Notes: generated from the letters alone by a model not told the origin. Shown: positions 33,057 through 42,271, counted from the first letter of the stretch. The stretch is DNA of 64,000 bases from Streptomyces deccanensis (GCF_022385335.1 NZ_CP092431.1:9982001-10046000), one strand, 5' to 3'. A program made the numbers and translations.

Positions 33057-34238
33057 TCAGCGGGTGGTGGCGGCGAGTTCGGCGAGGACGTCCTCGGTGT
33101 CCTGGCCCGCGACCGGGGCCAGGCGGCGGATCGAGCCGGGGGTGGCGGAGAACCGCACCGGGATGCCGATCGTGCGGACCGTGCCCTCGGTGGGGTGCTC
33201 GACGGTGTCGAGGAGATGGCCGTCCTGGACGTACGGGTCCTCGTGCGCACGGTCCAGTTCCAGCACCGGAGCCATGGGGATGCTGTGCTTGGCGCACACC
33301 TCGGCCCACTCCTCAGTGGTGAGCTCCGGGGCGCACAGGGCGACCAGCTGGGCCAGATCCTCCTGGTCGGCGCCGTCGATGGTCTCTCCGCCCACGCGCG
33401 GGTCCTCGGCGAGGTCCGGGCGTCCGGCGGCGGTGAAGAAGTCCCGGTAGTTGGGAGGGTTGTAGGGGATGACGCAGGCGAGGCCGTCCTTGGTGCGCAC
33501 CGCCCTGTGCCCCTTGAGCATCGACAGACGGAAGCCGGTGGGGCCCGTCTCGGGCACATGGGTGTGGCCCGCGAGGTGCTCGACCATGTTGAACGCGATC
33601 ATCGTGTCGGTCATCGGGATCTCGACGAGCTGCCCCTGGCCGGTCCTGTCGCGGTGCAGCAGAGCGGCGAGCACGCTGTAGGCGATGGTGAGCGAGGAGA
33701 CCTTGTCGCCGATGATCGTCGGCAGGTAGACGGGCTCGCCCAACGCCCGGTCGGCGATGTCGACCAGGCCGGACGCGGCCTGCACGCTCTCGTCGTAGGC
33801 GGCGTTGCCGGCTCGGTCCGAGTCGCTGCGGAAGCCCTGGGCGTGCGCGTAGACGAGTGCGGGATTGCGGGCGGCGATGTCGTCGTAGGACAGGCCGAGG
33901 CGGTGCAGCGCGCCGGGGCGCATGTTGGTGATCAGCACATCCGCCGTGTCGATCAGCCCGAGCGCCCGCTCGCGGTCGGTGTCGTCCTTGAGGTTGAGGG
34001 AGACGCTGCGCTTGTTGCGGTTGACGTTGAGGTTCAGCGGGGTCATGCCCGGCGTGGTGCGGTAGTCGCCGACGCGGACGGTGTCGGCAGGCGACTCGAT
34101 CTTGATCACCTCGGCGCCGAGGTCCCCGAGGATCTGGGCGGCGTACGGGCCCATCACCACGGTTGACAGGTCGATCACGCGGGTGCCCGCCAAGGGGCCG
34201 GTGACGGTGGCGGTGACGGTGTCTGAGAGGTCCGTCAT
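33057..34238 (-). CDS. class III CoA-transferase (CaiB/BaiF family)
   Basis: 393 residues from the ATG at 34238, chosen over an in-frame ATG at 34265 because the homologous N terminus (PLAGTRVIDLSTVVMGPYAA) follows closely and AAGGAG lies upstream. The conserved aspartate that forms the acyl anhydride is in AAYDESVQAASGLVD. Other family marks are GDLGAEVIKIESP, RNKRSVSLNLKD and VYAHAQGF. It activates a carboxylic acid with CoA from a donor such as succinyl-CoA. In mammals and many bacteria a relative (SUGCT) acts on glutarate next to glutaryl-CoA dehydrogenase, which would fit this operon; CaiB acting on carnitine is the alternative. First gene of the operon. Confidence 0.9.
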   Translation of the reverse strand: MTDLSDTVTATVTGPLAGTRVIDLSTVVMGPYAAQILGDLGAEVIKIESPADTVRVGDYRTTPGMTPLNLNVNRNKRSVSLNLKDDTDRERALGLIDTADVLITNMRPGALHRLGLSYDDIAARNPALVYAHAQGFRSDSDRAGNAAYDESVQAASGLVDIADRALGEPVYLPTIIGDKVSSLTIAYSVLAALLHRDRTGQGQLVEIPMTDTMIAFNMVEHLAGHTHVPETGPTGFRLSMLKGHRAVRTKDGLACVIPYNPPNYRDFFTAAGRPDLAEDPRVGGETIDGADQEDLAQLVALCAPELTTEEWAEVCAKHSIPMAPVLELDRAHEDPYVQDGHLLDTVEHPTEGTVRTIGIPVRFSATPGSIRRLAPVAGQDTEDVLAELAATTR

Positions 34239-34287
34239 GACTTCTCTCACTCCTTGCCTCATCAAGATGTCCGTGTATCTGCCAACT

Positions 34288-34296
34288 AAGTTACTT
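34288..34296. promoter_or_regulatory. short palindrome upstream of the acid-degradation operon
   Basis: AAGTTACTT lies 50 bases before the CoA-transferase start in the only A+T-rich part of the gap. It could be half of a LysR or TetR operator; evidence is limited to position and symmetry. Confidence 0.25.
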
Positions 34297-34339
34297 CGGA
34301 AGGCGTCGGAGATGAAGCTGAGGGAATGACCGATCGACG

Positions 34340-34374
34340 AAAGGCGGTATGACCGCAGCGGTCATACCGCCTTT
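34340..34374 (-). terminator. intrinsic terminator of the LysR gene
   Basis: A perfect 16-bp stem (AAAGGCGGTATGACCG at 34340-34355 with its complement at 34359-34374) and a three-base loop, with T runs on both flanks. It begins 20 bases after the LysR stop on the minus strand and separates LysR transcription from the operon starting at 34238. Confidence 0.85.
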
Positions 34375-34393
34375 TCCGGGGAATGCGTGGTGG

Positions 34394-35305
34394 TTATGAA
34401 CGGAGCGGCTCGGTGAACACCTCGCGGACCGCGCGCACGACTTCTTGCAGGTCGCCGCCCTCGCCTCGATCCTTGCGCCAGAGCAGCCCGGTCTCCAGGC
34501 GCGGATGAAAATCGGTGATCGGCAGGATCGTCACATTATCCAGATGGAAATTCCTGACCGGGCTCCTGTCGTCCAGCATGGAAATGGAGAAAGCGAGCCC
34601 ACTGGACACTATCTCGGAGATTCCGTCGAATGTGGTGCTGCTGATTTCGATACGCTTTTTGATGCCGAGCTCGGACAGTTGCTGGTCGAGTCCGCGAAAG
34701 TACGCCGTAGTCGCTCCCGCGGGGGAGACCACGTAGGAGAGGTCGGCCAGCTCTGTCAGGGCGATGGACTCCCGCCCGGCGAACCGGCTCCGGGGGACGA
34801 CCGCTCCGAGCCGCTCGGACATCACCGGCAGCAGCTCCAGCGCCGGGTCGCCGCCGGCCGGGAGGCGTGCCAGGGTCAACGCGAGCCTGCCGTCGCAGAC
34901 CGCGTCGACGAGACGGTCGTTGCCGCCGGGCCAGCGCTTGATCTCGTACCGGTCGCCGAGGCGCTCGGCCAGGGTGTCCATCCGCTCCCGCAGATCCGGA
35001 TGGATGCCGGTGGGCACCCCGACCAGCAGGGTGGTCCGCTGCGGCCGTGCTGTCTCGTCCAGCCTCCAACGGATGGAGTCCACCTGCTCCAGCACACCGC
35101 GCGCGATCGGCAGCAGCGCGTCACCGGCCGGCGTGAGGGCCACGTGGTGGGTGCTGCGGTCGAAGAGGCGGTGCCCGAGTTCGTTTTCGAGATCCTTGAT
35201 CCGTCTGCTGAGGGGGGAGGCCGCCATGTGCAGCTTGCGGGCCGCGGTGGAGAAGTTCAGTTCCTGGGCGACAGCGACGAAGTAACGCAGATGCAGGAGT
35301 TCCAC
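34394..35305 (-). CDS. LysR-family transcriptional regulator
   Basis: 303 residues from a GTG at 35305. N-terminal winged helix: ELLHLRYFVAVAQELNFSTA, ARKLHMAASPLSRRIKDLEN, ELGHRLFDRSTHHVALTPAG. The rest is the two-lobed effector domain (TTLLVGVPTGIHPDLRERMD onward). It precedes the five-gene acid-degradation operon on the same strand with a strong terminator between them, and probably activates that operon in response to a pathway acid or CoA ester. A GTG at 35311 is an alternative start. Confidence 0.88.
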   Translation of the reverse strand: MELLHLRYFVAVAQELNFSTAARKLHMAASPLSRRIKDLENELGHRLFDRSTHHVALTPAGDALLPIARGVLEQVDSIRWRLDETARPQRTTLLVGVPTGIHPDLRERMDTLAERLGDRYEIKRWPGGNDRLVDAVCDGRLALTLARLPAGGDPALELLPVMSERLGAVVPRSRFAGRESIALTELADLSYVVSPAGATTAYFRGLDQQLSELGIKKRIEISSTTFDGISEIVSSGLAFSISMLDDRSPVRNFHLDNVTILPITDFHPRLETGLLWRKDRGEGGDLQEVVRAVREVFTEPLRS

Positions 35306-35809
35306 GGTGCCCACCGTAGAGGGCTGCCGGGTGGGAGTGATCAAGGGCGGTGCCGGGCGGGCAGGGGCGTGCCGGTACGGCCGCTTGATGGCTGATGGCC
35401 GTTGGCCGATGGCCGACGGCGGGCGACCGCGGACGGCGGCCCGGGACCGAAGGCCGCCGACCGCCGTGCCTGCCGCCCTCGCCACGACGTCGTTGCTGTG
35501 GGCTGGCACCTGGACTGGGGTCGTCGCGTGGCGTGGCCGCTGGTCGGCGCGCGACCCGCCCGCCGCGCGTCCCACCGCGCTCGGCTGGGTCCAACAGGCC
35601 GAGGTCGAGGGACGAAGACAGCGCAGGCGGTGGCTCATCACCGGGTCCCGCGCCGGCATCGCGTCCTCCAGCGGCCCGCAACCGGCGAGCCGGTGCTCGA
35701 CGAACGGGCGCAGCGCGGCCAGCGCCTTACGCCGGGAGGCGGGGGCGGGCGGCGGGAGGCAGCCGAGGGCCGTCAGTGATGGCCCTTCCTGTCGTCCTCG
35801 CCCGGCTCC
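35306..35809. other. 504-bp gap without a recognisable gene
   Basis: No convincing frame. A low-complexity patch around 35385-35425 repeats GATGGCCG-like words. The right end runs into the toxin-antitoxin operator. Confidence 0.5.
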
Positions 35810-35839
35810 CCAACATGGTAACGGCTGTTACCATGTTGG
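35810..35839. promoter_or_regulatory. perfect 13-bp inverted repeat: antitoxin operator
   Basis: CCAACATGGTAAC at 35810-35822 and GTTACCATGTTGG at 35827-35839, four bases apart, end one base before the antitoxin ATG. Position and perfect symmetry fit autorepression by a ribbon-helix-helix antitoxin. No Shine-Dalgarno fits between operator and ATG, so the mRNA may be leaderless. Confidence 0.75.
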
Positions 35840-35840
35840 T

Positions 35841-36080
35841 ATGGCGAAGACACAGCTGGGTGCCCGTGTGGACGAGGACGTCGCGGAACTCGCGAGGAAG
35901 CGTGCCGCCGATCTGGGGCTGAGTATCGGGGACTACCTCGCCAGGCTGGTGCAGGACGACACCAGCGGGCTGCGCGCCCGCGCGGTGGACGCGGCCGCTC
36001 GTTTCCTTGCCGAGCACCAGGCGGTCTTCGACGAAGCCGAGGACAACCAGCAGCCGGTGCGCGGAGCTCACGCGGCCTGA
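35841..36080 (+). CDS. ribbon-helix-helix antitoxin
   Basis: 79 residues. The N-terminal part (MAKTQLGARVDEDVAELARK, RAADLGLSIGDYLARLVQDD) has the beta-strand/helix/helix pattern of an RHH DNA-binding domain, and the acidic C-terminal tail (FLAEHQAVFDEAEDNQQ) is the likely toxin-neutralising part. The toxin gene begins inside the stop codon (TGATG), as in typical type II modules. A perfect inverted repeat directly upstream is its probable operator. Confidence 0.82.
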   Translation: MAKTQLGARVDEDVAELARKRAADLGLSIGDYLARLVQDDTSGLRARAVDAAARFLAEHQAVFDEAEDNQQPVRGAHAA

Positions 36081-36457
36081 TGGACCTGCACATCGACGTC
36101 CCCTGGATCCTGCAGGTCGCCGAGGCCGCGGGGGCCGACGACCCCGCCCCCGACGACTATGGCGTGCCCGTCTCCGCGGTGGCCCGCCACCGGGCCGAGC
36201 TGTTCGAGCAGCCTGTCTACGACAGTCCCTACGCCAAGGCCGCCGCCCTGGTGCACACGCTAGGCCGGTGCCGCTGGCTAGAGCGCTCCAACATGGCTGT
36301 CGCCGCCGCGTCCGGTGTCATGTACTTGGAGGCCGCCGGAATCACCGTCAAACCCGGCCGCGAGGACGCCGTCGCCCTCAAGGACCTGCTCCTCGACCCC
36401 GCCTGCACGGCCGGGAGGATCGCCGCTCTGCTGCGGACCTGGCCCACTACCACCTGA
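36080..36457 (+). CDS. Fic/Doc-type toxin with degenerate active site
   Basis: 125 residues. It matches the group of actinobacterial toxin components annotated as Fic family: DVPWILQVAEAAGADDPAPD, then a helix AKAAALVHTLGRCRWLERSN where Doc has the HPFxxGNKR loop, and AVAAASGVMYLEAAGITVKP. The histidine, the phenylalanine and the glycine-rich anion loop of true Fic enzymes are replaced; only an arginine/asparagine pair (ERSN) remains. It may therefore use a different chemistry or be a binding-only inhibitor. Translationally coupled to the antitoxin. Confidence 0.75.
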   Translation: MDLHIDVPWILQVAEAAGADDPAPDDYGVPVSAVARHRAELFEQPVYDSPYAKAAALVHTLGRCRWLERSNMAVAAASGVMYLEAAGITVKPGREDAVALKDLLLDPACTAGRIAALLRTWPTTT

Positions 36458-36549
36458 GACTGCACGGCAACGGACACCCGGGCCCGGTGATCCGAACCGG
36501 CGCCTGCTCGGCACTGCTACAGCAACGCCACCAGCTACGCCTGTCTGCC

Positions 36550-37896
36550 TCAGACCTGAGTCGTTCGGCCGGACGGCACCGCGCTGCGCCCGACCTGAGA
36601 GCTGAGGACGGTGCCGAAGGCGGCCAGCGCCGTGCGAGCCGCAGGGTAGACGTCTGCCGGGAAGCACCGATCGGACAACAGGGTCGCTTCGAGCAGAGGC
36701 GCCGCGGTGGAGGCGGGGGTGCCGATCTGGGCGACGTACCGGAGTGCCGCGCGGCAGGGCTCGTCGGCATCACCCCACTTCAGAGGTTCCAGGGCCGCCA
36801 GCAGGACCGGGACGGCGGCGTCCGTGTCGCCGGTGATCCGCCACCAGGCATAGGCGGCCTGGACACGGGTCCACGGCCCGGGGGACCGCAGCAACGGCCG
36901 AACAGCGGCGGCGTACCTCGTCGCCTGCGGCCCCAGTTCCGCCAACCGGCCGAGGTCGGCGTTCACCAAGCCCCGCGATGCCGCGTCCTCCAGGAAAGTC
37001 AGGAAGACGCTTGCGTCACCGGTGATGCGCCAATGGGCCCACGCGGCGTTCTGGGCACCGTGCCATCGTCGTCTGCCGTTCGACACCAGGGCGCTGCCGT
37101 CATGACGCGGGGGCTGCCTGACGCCGCGGACGAAGCTGCTGAGGATGTCCGCCGCGGGCGCCGCCGCCGCGCCGATACCGCCGAGCGCATCGCAGGCCCA
37201 TCGTGCGTTGCGGGTGGTGAGTGCCGACACCAGCTCCGGAACCGTCGCACTCGCGACGGGACCCCATGCGGACAGTGCGGCGAGGACCGAACGCAGCCCT
37301 TCGTCGTCGGCCGAGTCGACGAGCATGCGACGGATTCCGGGGAGCAACTCGTCGGCATGCCCGACCAGCTGTTGTAGGACCTGCCCCAGTGAGGTCACGT
37401 GGAAGTACGGGGGTCGGCTGCTTGACGCCAGCCATCGGTGCACCGCGTCCAGAGCTTCCGGACGGTCGAGACGGGCGAGAGCCAGCGCCGCCGGTCCGGC
37501 AACCTGGTCGTGGGAGTTGTTGGCGGCCACGATCAGTGCGGGAACGGCCGACGTGATGTCCTGCGTGGAGTCCGCCGACACGAGCCGCGCCAGCACCATC
37601 GCGGCGTCGCTTCGGGCATAAAGATGATCGAACTCCAGGCAACGCACCAGGCCGGCCACCAACTCCGGCCGGGGCGTACGCCATCGCCGCAGAATGTCCG
37701 AGGCGATGGAGACCGCGCCCTCGACCAGTTCGGGGCGCTTGGACTCGAACCCGACCATGGCGAGCGCGACGCCGCGGTCCACGTGTGCGGGAACGTCCAG
37801 CCGCAGATCGTCCGGATCCACACCCGCGTCCGCGAGCAACTTCCGCGCCCAGAAGCCGTGTGGCGTCCCGGTCCCAGCCCCTGTCCCCGGCGTCAT
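36550..37896 (-). CDS. HEAT-repeat protein
   Basis: 448 residues made almost entirely of helical repeats of 35-45 residues. Examples are RSDAAMVLARLVSADSTQDI, VAGPAALALARLDRPEALDA, VLAALSAWGPVASATVPELV and WTRVQAAYAWWRITGDTDAA. These form an alpha-solenoid, usually a protein-binding scaffold; Streptomyces has several such proteins of unknown partner. No catalytic motif or export signal is visible. It converges with the toxin gene (stop 36457) across 90 bases. Confidence 0.75.
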   Translation of the reverse strand: MTPGTGAGTGTPHGFWARKLLADAGVDPDDLRLDVPAHVDRGVALAMVGFESKRPELVEGAVSIASDILRRWRTPRPELVAGLVRCLEFDHLYARSDAAMVLARLVSADSTQDITSAVPALIVAANNSHDQVAGPAALALARLDRPEALDAVHRWLASSSRPPYFHVTSLGQVLQQLVGHADELLPGIRRMLVDSADDEGLRSVLAALSAWGPVASATVPELVSALTTRNARWACDALGGIGAAAAPAADILSSFVRGVRQPPRHDGSALVSNGRRRWHGAQNAAWAHWRITGDASVFLTFLEDAASRGLVNADLGRLAELGPQATRYAAAVRPLLRSPGPWTRVQAAYAWWRITGDTDAAVPVLLAALEPLKWGDADEPCRAALRYVAQIGTPASTAAPLLEATLLSDRCFPADVYPAARTALAAFGTVLSSQVGRSAVPSGRTTQV

Positions 37897-38045
37897 GCTC
37901 GCAGGCTACAGCTGGGGGACGACGCGAGATCACCCTGGGTCGCGTCCGCGGCGTCGGCCGGCATCGGTTCGCCCGCCGACACCACTGCCGCAGGCCAGGA
38001 AGCGGGCTGCCGGAGTGGTACCCGCGCCGAGAAGTCTCCCGGTGA

Positions 38046-38879
38046 TCAGCGCAGACCGGCGAAGAGGTCGTTCTCGGGTACGGCCGCGCCGGTGGGGTCC
38101 TGGACGCGTACGAAGGTCTCCATGCCCATCAGCTCGCCGAACCTCTCCTTGCCCATCCTGAGGAAGAAGATGTTCTCGCCCTGACTGGCGTGCGCCGCCA
38201 ACGCGTCGAACTTCTGACCGCTGAACGCGGTGGTGTCCACCCACGTGGTGATCTCGTCGTCGGGGAGGCCGATCTCGGCCAGCGCGGCGGCCTCGGCAGG
38301 GTCCGGCTCCGGCATGTCCTCGTGGAACTCGCGCATGACCTCACCGAACCGCCGCATCATCGAGCGGGGCGCCGTGGTCCAGTACACCTTGGGCGTCAGC
38401 TCGGTCATCTCCACCGCCGCCATCGTGATGCGGTGGGCCTGGATGTGGTCGGGGTGGCCGTAGAAGCCGTTCTCGTCATAGGTGACGACCACGTCAGGCT
38501 GGTAGTGCCGCATGAGTTCCGCGAGTCGGGCCGCGCCTTCCCGCACGGGTGTCTGCCAGAAGGAGTCGGGGGCGTCGTTGCTGGGCCAGCCCGCCATTCC
38601 GGAGTCGGCGTAGTCCAGCGTCACCAGATCGCTGACCTTCAGGACGTCACAGCTCGCCCGGAGTTCTTGACGGCGCATCGCGGCGACGGCCGAGGGATCG
38701 TGCCCGGGGTCGCCCGGCTTGACGCCTCCCGGTCCGTCGCCGCAACCGCCGTCGGTACACGTCACGAGAACCGTCCGGATGCCCTCCGCCGCGTACCGCG
38801 CGAGGACCCCTCCGGTTCCGGTGGCCTCGTCGTCGGGGTGGGCGTGCACTGCCATGAGCGTCAGCGGCCGGTCAGCCAT
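38046..38879 (-). CDS. PIG-L/LmbE zinc deacetylase (MshB/Mca-like)
   Basis: 277 residues. The zinc-binding AHPDDEATGTGG (about residues 12-23) and YGHPDHIQAHR (about 131-141) are both intact, and the length fits mycothiol-pathway enzymes (MshB deacetylase or mycothiol S-conjugate amidase Mca). Whether it acts on mycothiol, on its conjugates or on another N-acetylglucosamine-type compound cannot be told from sequence; MshB and Mca are normally encoded once each elsewhere. The ATG at 38879 is preceded by GGAGG and is preferred to an in-frame ATG at 38960. Confidence 0.85.
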   Translation of the reverse strand: MADRPLTLMAVHAHPDDEATGTGGVLARYAAEGIRTVLVTCTDGGCGDGPGGVKPGDPGHDPSAVAAMRRQELRASCDVLKVSDLVTLDYADSGMAGWPSNDAPDSFWQTPVREGAARLAELMRHYQPDVVVTYDENGFYGHPDHIQAHRITMAAVEMTELTPKVYWTTAPRSMMRRFGEVMREFHEDMPEPDPAEAAALAEIGLPDDEITTWVDTTAFSGQKFDALAAHASQGENIFFLRMGKERFGELMGMETFVRVQDPTGAAVPENDLFAGLR

Positions 38880-39280
38880 GAACAAGTCCTCCTGCGGAAA
38901 TGCGTCGGGGTCTCCTTGCGTAACCGTGCTGACCGGACCGGCTGTTCCCAGCACGGCCACTCGTTTCGATCACATTCTTGCCATGGGCACGCAAGAAAGA
39001 CCGTCGCATCGCCGAAAGAGGTGGGCAAGGGGCGAGGACCCCGCTGGTGCTTGGCCCTCCCGGCCCGCCGGTCCGCTCGCAGCAGGCAGGCAGCTGATAT
39101 TGCACGTCCTTGCCCTCAGTCTGCTTCCCCACGACGCCGGCGCGCACCACCTGGTGCAACCGCTTGGACGGCAGCGTGGGCGGCATCCACGCCGCGGCCG
39201 GCCGTGGGTCGTCGCGGCCTCAACCGTGAGGACGGCAATGCCTCTCACACCTACCACCGGGCGCCACCGACCGGCGCCGC
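38880..39280. other. 401-bp gap with a possible winged-helix fragment
   Basis: On the minus strand near 39090-39190 LPSKRLHQVVRAGVVGKQTE, GKDVQYQLP resembles the wing of an ArsR-type regulator. It has no start and no first helices, so at best it is a relic. Nothing else is visible. Confidence 0.3.
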
Positions 39281-42271
39281 TTACCGCCCCGCCGTGCCCG
39301 GCAGCCCCAGCGCGTCCTCCGGCGCGGGATCGGGGTTGAAGGAGCGGTGGTAACTCTCCGGAGGTGCGAGGTAGGTGATGGGCAGCCCGCCGGTGTCGAT
39401 GACGATCTGATCCACGGCGATCGCGGGGTCGACCATGAAGAGCCTCAGGACGTGCTCGCCGGGTTCCGTGACGGTCACGGTGGTGGTCAGTTTCTCGATG
39501 CCGTCCTCGACGTTGCGGGCCCAGGCGTCGCCACGGTTGCCGGTGGCGACGGCCTGTCCCGTCAGGACGGTGACGGGCTGGTCGTCGAGGGCGAGCGCGA
39601 CCCGGCGTCGGCCCCGCTCGTCGAGGGAGGGGAGCCGGAACACGGTGACCCGGAAGTTTCCGCTGCCCGCGAAACGGACCCGGTAGCGCAACTCCGGTGC
39701 CCGCGTGGTGATGTCCTCGGTGATCGGCGCCGCCGTCGAAGGCGTCGTCTCCATGGCGGCCGTACGGCGGCCGAGCCCGCGTACCGTCCGCCAACGCGCC
39801 CCGCCGCGCGCCACGCGATGCTCGTGGTGCGCGGCGTCGATCGAGACGTACCCGTGGGCCTCGACGAAGCCGCGCGCCCGCTCGCGCGCCCGCCTTCCGT
39901 CGTTGTGCACCCGCAGGGGCACGTCGAAGCTGTTCCCCGCACCGGTGACGGTCACCGTGGCGTCGTGTGCGCCCTGGGGCACCCGCTCCCAGTCGATCTC
40001 GACCGACACCCGGGTCTGCTCGGTCATCGTGCCGCCCGAGGTGCTCAGCCGCACCCAGGGGTGGCTCGTCTCGGCGGCCCAGTCCAAGGGGAGGAAGCCG
40101 GTGTTGAACACGTCGACGAAGCGCCGGTCACGGGTGTAGGAGGAGAAGGAGAGCGGCCGCGCGGTGCCGGTCTCGTTGCCCTCGGCCGCCACGCCCAGAC
40201 CCGAGGTCTCTTTCCGGGCGACCCTGGTGACGCTCGGACGGCCCGGCGCCTTGGGGATCTCCGTGGGGTACGGGTTGACGATCCCGTTCCATTTGCCGCC
40301 GGCCACCTCGGTGTTGTAGCGCTTGGTGAGCGCCGCCTCCTCGGCGTGGGCGGCGTCGGACAGGTCCGCGAAACGGTTCGCGCCGGCCCCGCGCCCCTGG
40401 CGGACCGCGAGTGCGCTGCGCTCCGCCCAGTAGAACTTCAGATTCATCAAGTAGGCGCCGTGGACCGGGTATTCGACGAGTTCGTAGAAGGCGTCCCGGT
40501 AGGCCTCCGGCAGCTTGGCGCCGAGCGCCCGGACCCGCTGCAGGAGACGGTCGTACGCGGCCATCCGGCGACCCGCCTCGTCACCGTGATGGACCACGGA
40601 GAGCAGACCGCGGGCGACGAACTCCGGGCGCAGCTCGGCCGCGAGACGGTAGTACTCGGTGCGGATCGCGGCGATCTCCGCGCCGTGGCGGCGTCCGAAC
40701 TGCCGCCCGGCCCATTCGACGAGGAACGCCTCCACATCGCCGGCGCCCCACCGGTCCACGTCCCAGGCCATGTCCATGCAGAAGGACAGTCCGGTCTCGA
40801 TGGACTTGATGTCTCCCACGTTGAAGATCCACATACGGTCGGCGCCGTGCTCGTACACCCGCCGCAACTCCTGCCAGATTTTGGCGAGTTGGGTGGTGTC
40901 CAGCCACAGATAGCTCTTGGGTCGGCCCCAGTAGGAGAGGTGGTAGTAGATGCCGTTGCCGCCCGGCCGCCGCCGCTCCGCCTCGTCGGGCAGTTGGCGC
41001 ATGTTGCCGTGGTTGTCGTCCGGCCAGATCAGTGTGACGTCGTCGGGCACCTGGACACCGGCGTTGTACAGGTCCAGGACCTCCTTGTACGGGATGAAGA
41101 TCTGAGGCTCGGCCGCGGAGCCCACCTCCTCGGCCAGCAGGCGACGCTGGTCCGCGATGATGTCGTTCATCACCACGACCTTCTCCGCGAGGGTGGTGGC
41201 GTGCTTCGTCTCCAGCGCGCTGTCGTGCAGACCGCGCATCCCCAGGGTCCAACTGCTCTCGTAGCCGGCGTTCTGCCGCGCCCTCGCCCGCCAGTACTCG
41301 GAGATGACGGCGGGGTTCACCGTGTAGTCGTACACCGGCAGGCTGCCGTCGGCGGCCGGGTGCTCCTTGGCCCAGGGGTCCCACTCGTGGACGCCGTTGC
41401 GCAGCATGGCCTCGGGGTGGCTGGATCCGACGACGATGCCGTAGTGGTCGGCCAGTTCGGGGTTGGCGCGGTGTTCGTTGAAGAAGTCGGAGTACGGATG
41501 CATGGCGGGCCACAGGTAGTTGGCCTTGAGGCGGAGCAGCAGCTCGAAGACGCGTCGGTAGGTCTCCGGGCCGATGTTCTTGTCCGGTTCCTGCGTCCGG
41601 AGGGACCAGGTGGTGAGGTTCTGTTCGTCGTTGATGAAGATGCCCCGGTAGCGCACGGAAGGCTCGTACCGCTTCCGCGTGCCCGACGGGACAGTCACCG
41701 TGTCGCGGCGTTCGACCGGAACGTCGGCCCACCAGTGCCACGGCGACACCCCGATACGCTCCGAGGTGTCGTAGACGCCGTAGACGGTGCCGCGCCTGTC
41801 GCTGCCGGCGATCACGAGGGCGCGTTCCACGCCGGGCAGTGGGCGTTCCACGACCTGCGTCACGGACGCCTCCCAGCGGCCCTTCACCCGGGAGACGTCC
41901 AGCCGCCGGTCCGCGACGAGCCGGTCGATGGCCGGGCTCGCGCCGATGGTGCCCACCAGGACGAGGAGCCGGGCCTGCTCCGGCAGGGCGCGCAGCAGCC
42001 GCGGACGCACCCCGCCGACCCGCTCCAGGTCCGTCTGGAGATCCCCGGCCGCGCGGGCGACGGCGGGATCGTCGGCCGGATCGACGAACAGGTCGACGAC
42101 CACTCCGTCCCGCAGCAGCGGGAAGCCTCCGGCACCGTCCGACGAGGCGGCCCGGGCCGTCGAGGGCAGCACCCCGGGAAGTAGCGGGGCCACACCGACG
42201 GCCGCCATTCCCCGGAGGAACGACTTGCGGGTCCACGCGGGCGACGGGCTCTGTGGTTGGTCGTGCGGCAC
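39281..42271 (-). CDS. GH115 family alpha-glucuronidase, secreted
   Basis: 996-residue glycoside hydrolase of family 115, which removes (4-O-methyl) glucuronic acid from polymeric glucuronoxylan. Family landmarks include YDTSERIGVSPWHWWADVPV, YRGIFINDEQNLTTWSLRTQ, LLLRLKANYLWPAMHPYSDF, DVTLIWPDDNHGNMRQLPDE and MWIFNVGDIKSIETGLSFCM. A C-terminal beta domain of about 300 residues completes the enzyme. The GTG at 42271 is chosen because a Tat-like signal (TRKSFLRGMAAVGVAP, then a hydrophobic stretch to ARAA) follows; the pair is RK rather than RR. A LacI-type palindrome 160 bases upstream suggests xylan-linked control. Confidence 0.88.
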   Translation of the reverse strand: MPHDQPQSPSPAWTRKSFLRGMAAVGVAPLLPGVLPSTARAASSDGAGGFPLLRDGVVVDLFVDPADDPAVARAAGDLQTDLERVGGVRPRLLRALPEQARLLVLVGTIGASPAIDRLVADRRLDVSRVKGRWEASVTQVVERPLPGVERALVIAGSDRRGTVYGVYDTSERIGVSPWHWWADVPVERRDTVTVPSGTRKRYEPSVRYRGIFINDEQNLTTWSLRTQEPDKNIGPETYRRVFELLLRLKANYLWPAMHPYSDFFNEHRANPELADHYGIVVGSSHPEAMLRNGVHEWDPWAKEHPAADGSLPVYDYTVNPAVISEYWRARARQNAGYESSWTLGMRGLHDSALETKHATTLAEKVVVMNDIIADQRRLLAEEVGSAAEPQIFIPYKEVLDLYNAGVQVPDDVTLIWPDDNHGNMRQLPDEAERRRPGGNGIYYHLSYWGRPKSYLWLDTTQLAKIWQELRRVYEHGADRMWIFNVGDIKSIETGLSFCMDMAWDVDRWGAGDVEAFLVEWAGRQFGRRHGAEIAAIRTEYYRLAAELRPEFVARGLLSVVHHGDEAGRRMAAYDRLLQRVRALGAKLPEAYRDAFYELVEYPVHGAYLMNLKFYWAERSALAVRQGRGAGANRFADLSDAAHAEEAALTKRYNTEVAGGKWNGIVNPYPTEIPKAPGRPSVTRVARKETSGLGVAAEGNETGTARPLSFSSYTRDRRFVDVFNTGFLPLDWAAETSHPWVRLSTSGGTMTEQTRVSVEIDWERVPQGAHDATVTVTGAGNSFDVPLRVHNDGRRARERARGFVEAHGYVSIDAAHHEHRVARGGARWRTVRGLGRRTAAMETTPSTAAPITEDITTRAPELRYRVRFAGSGNFRVTVFRLPSLDERGRRRVALALDDQPVTVLTGQAVATGNRGDAWARNVEDGIEKLTTTVTVTEPGEHVLRLFMVDPAIAVDQIVIDTGGLPITYLAPPESYHRSFNPDPAPEDALGLPGTAGR

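Noticed and set aside
38872..39186. ArsR-type regulator on the minus strand
   Set aside because: Only a wing-like segment is readable; the recognition helices and a start are missing, so it is noted as a gap content and not as a gene.
39347..42184. A 945-codon plus-strand open frame opposite the GH115 gene
   Set aside because: Its valine/glycine/histidine-rich translation mirrors the GH115 codons and has no domain; the minus-strand product is a full family member.
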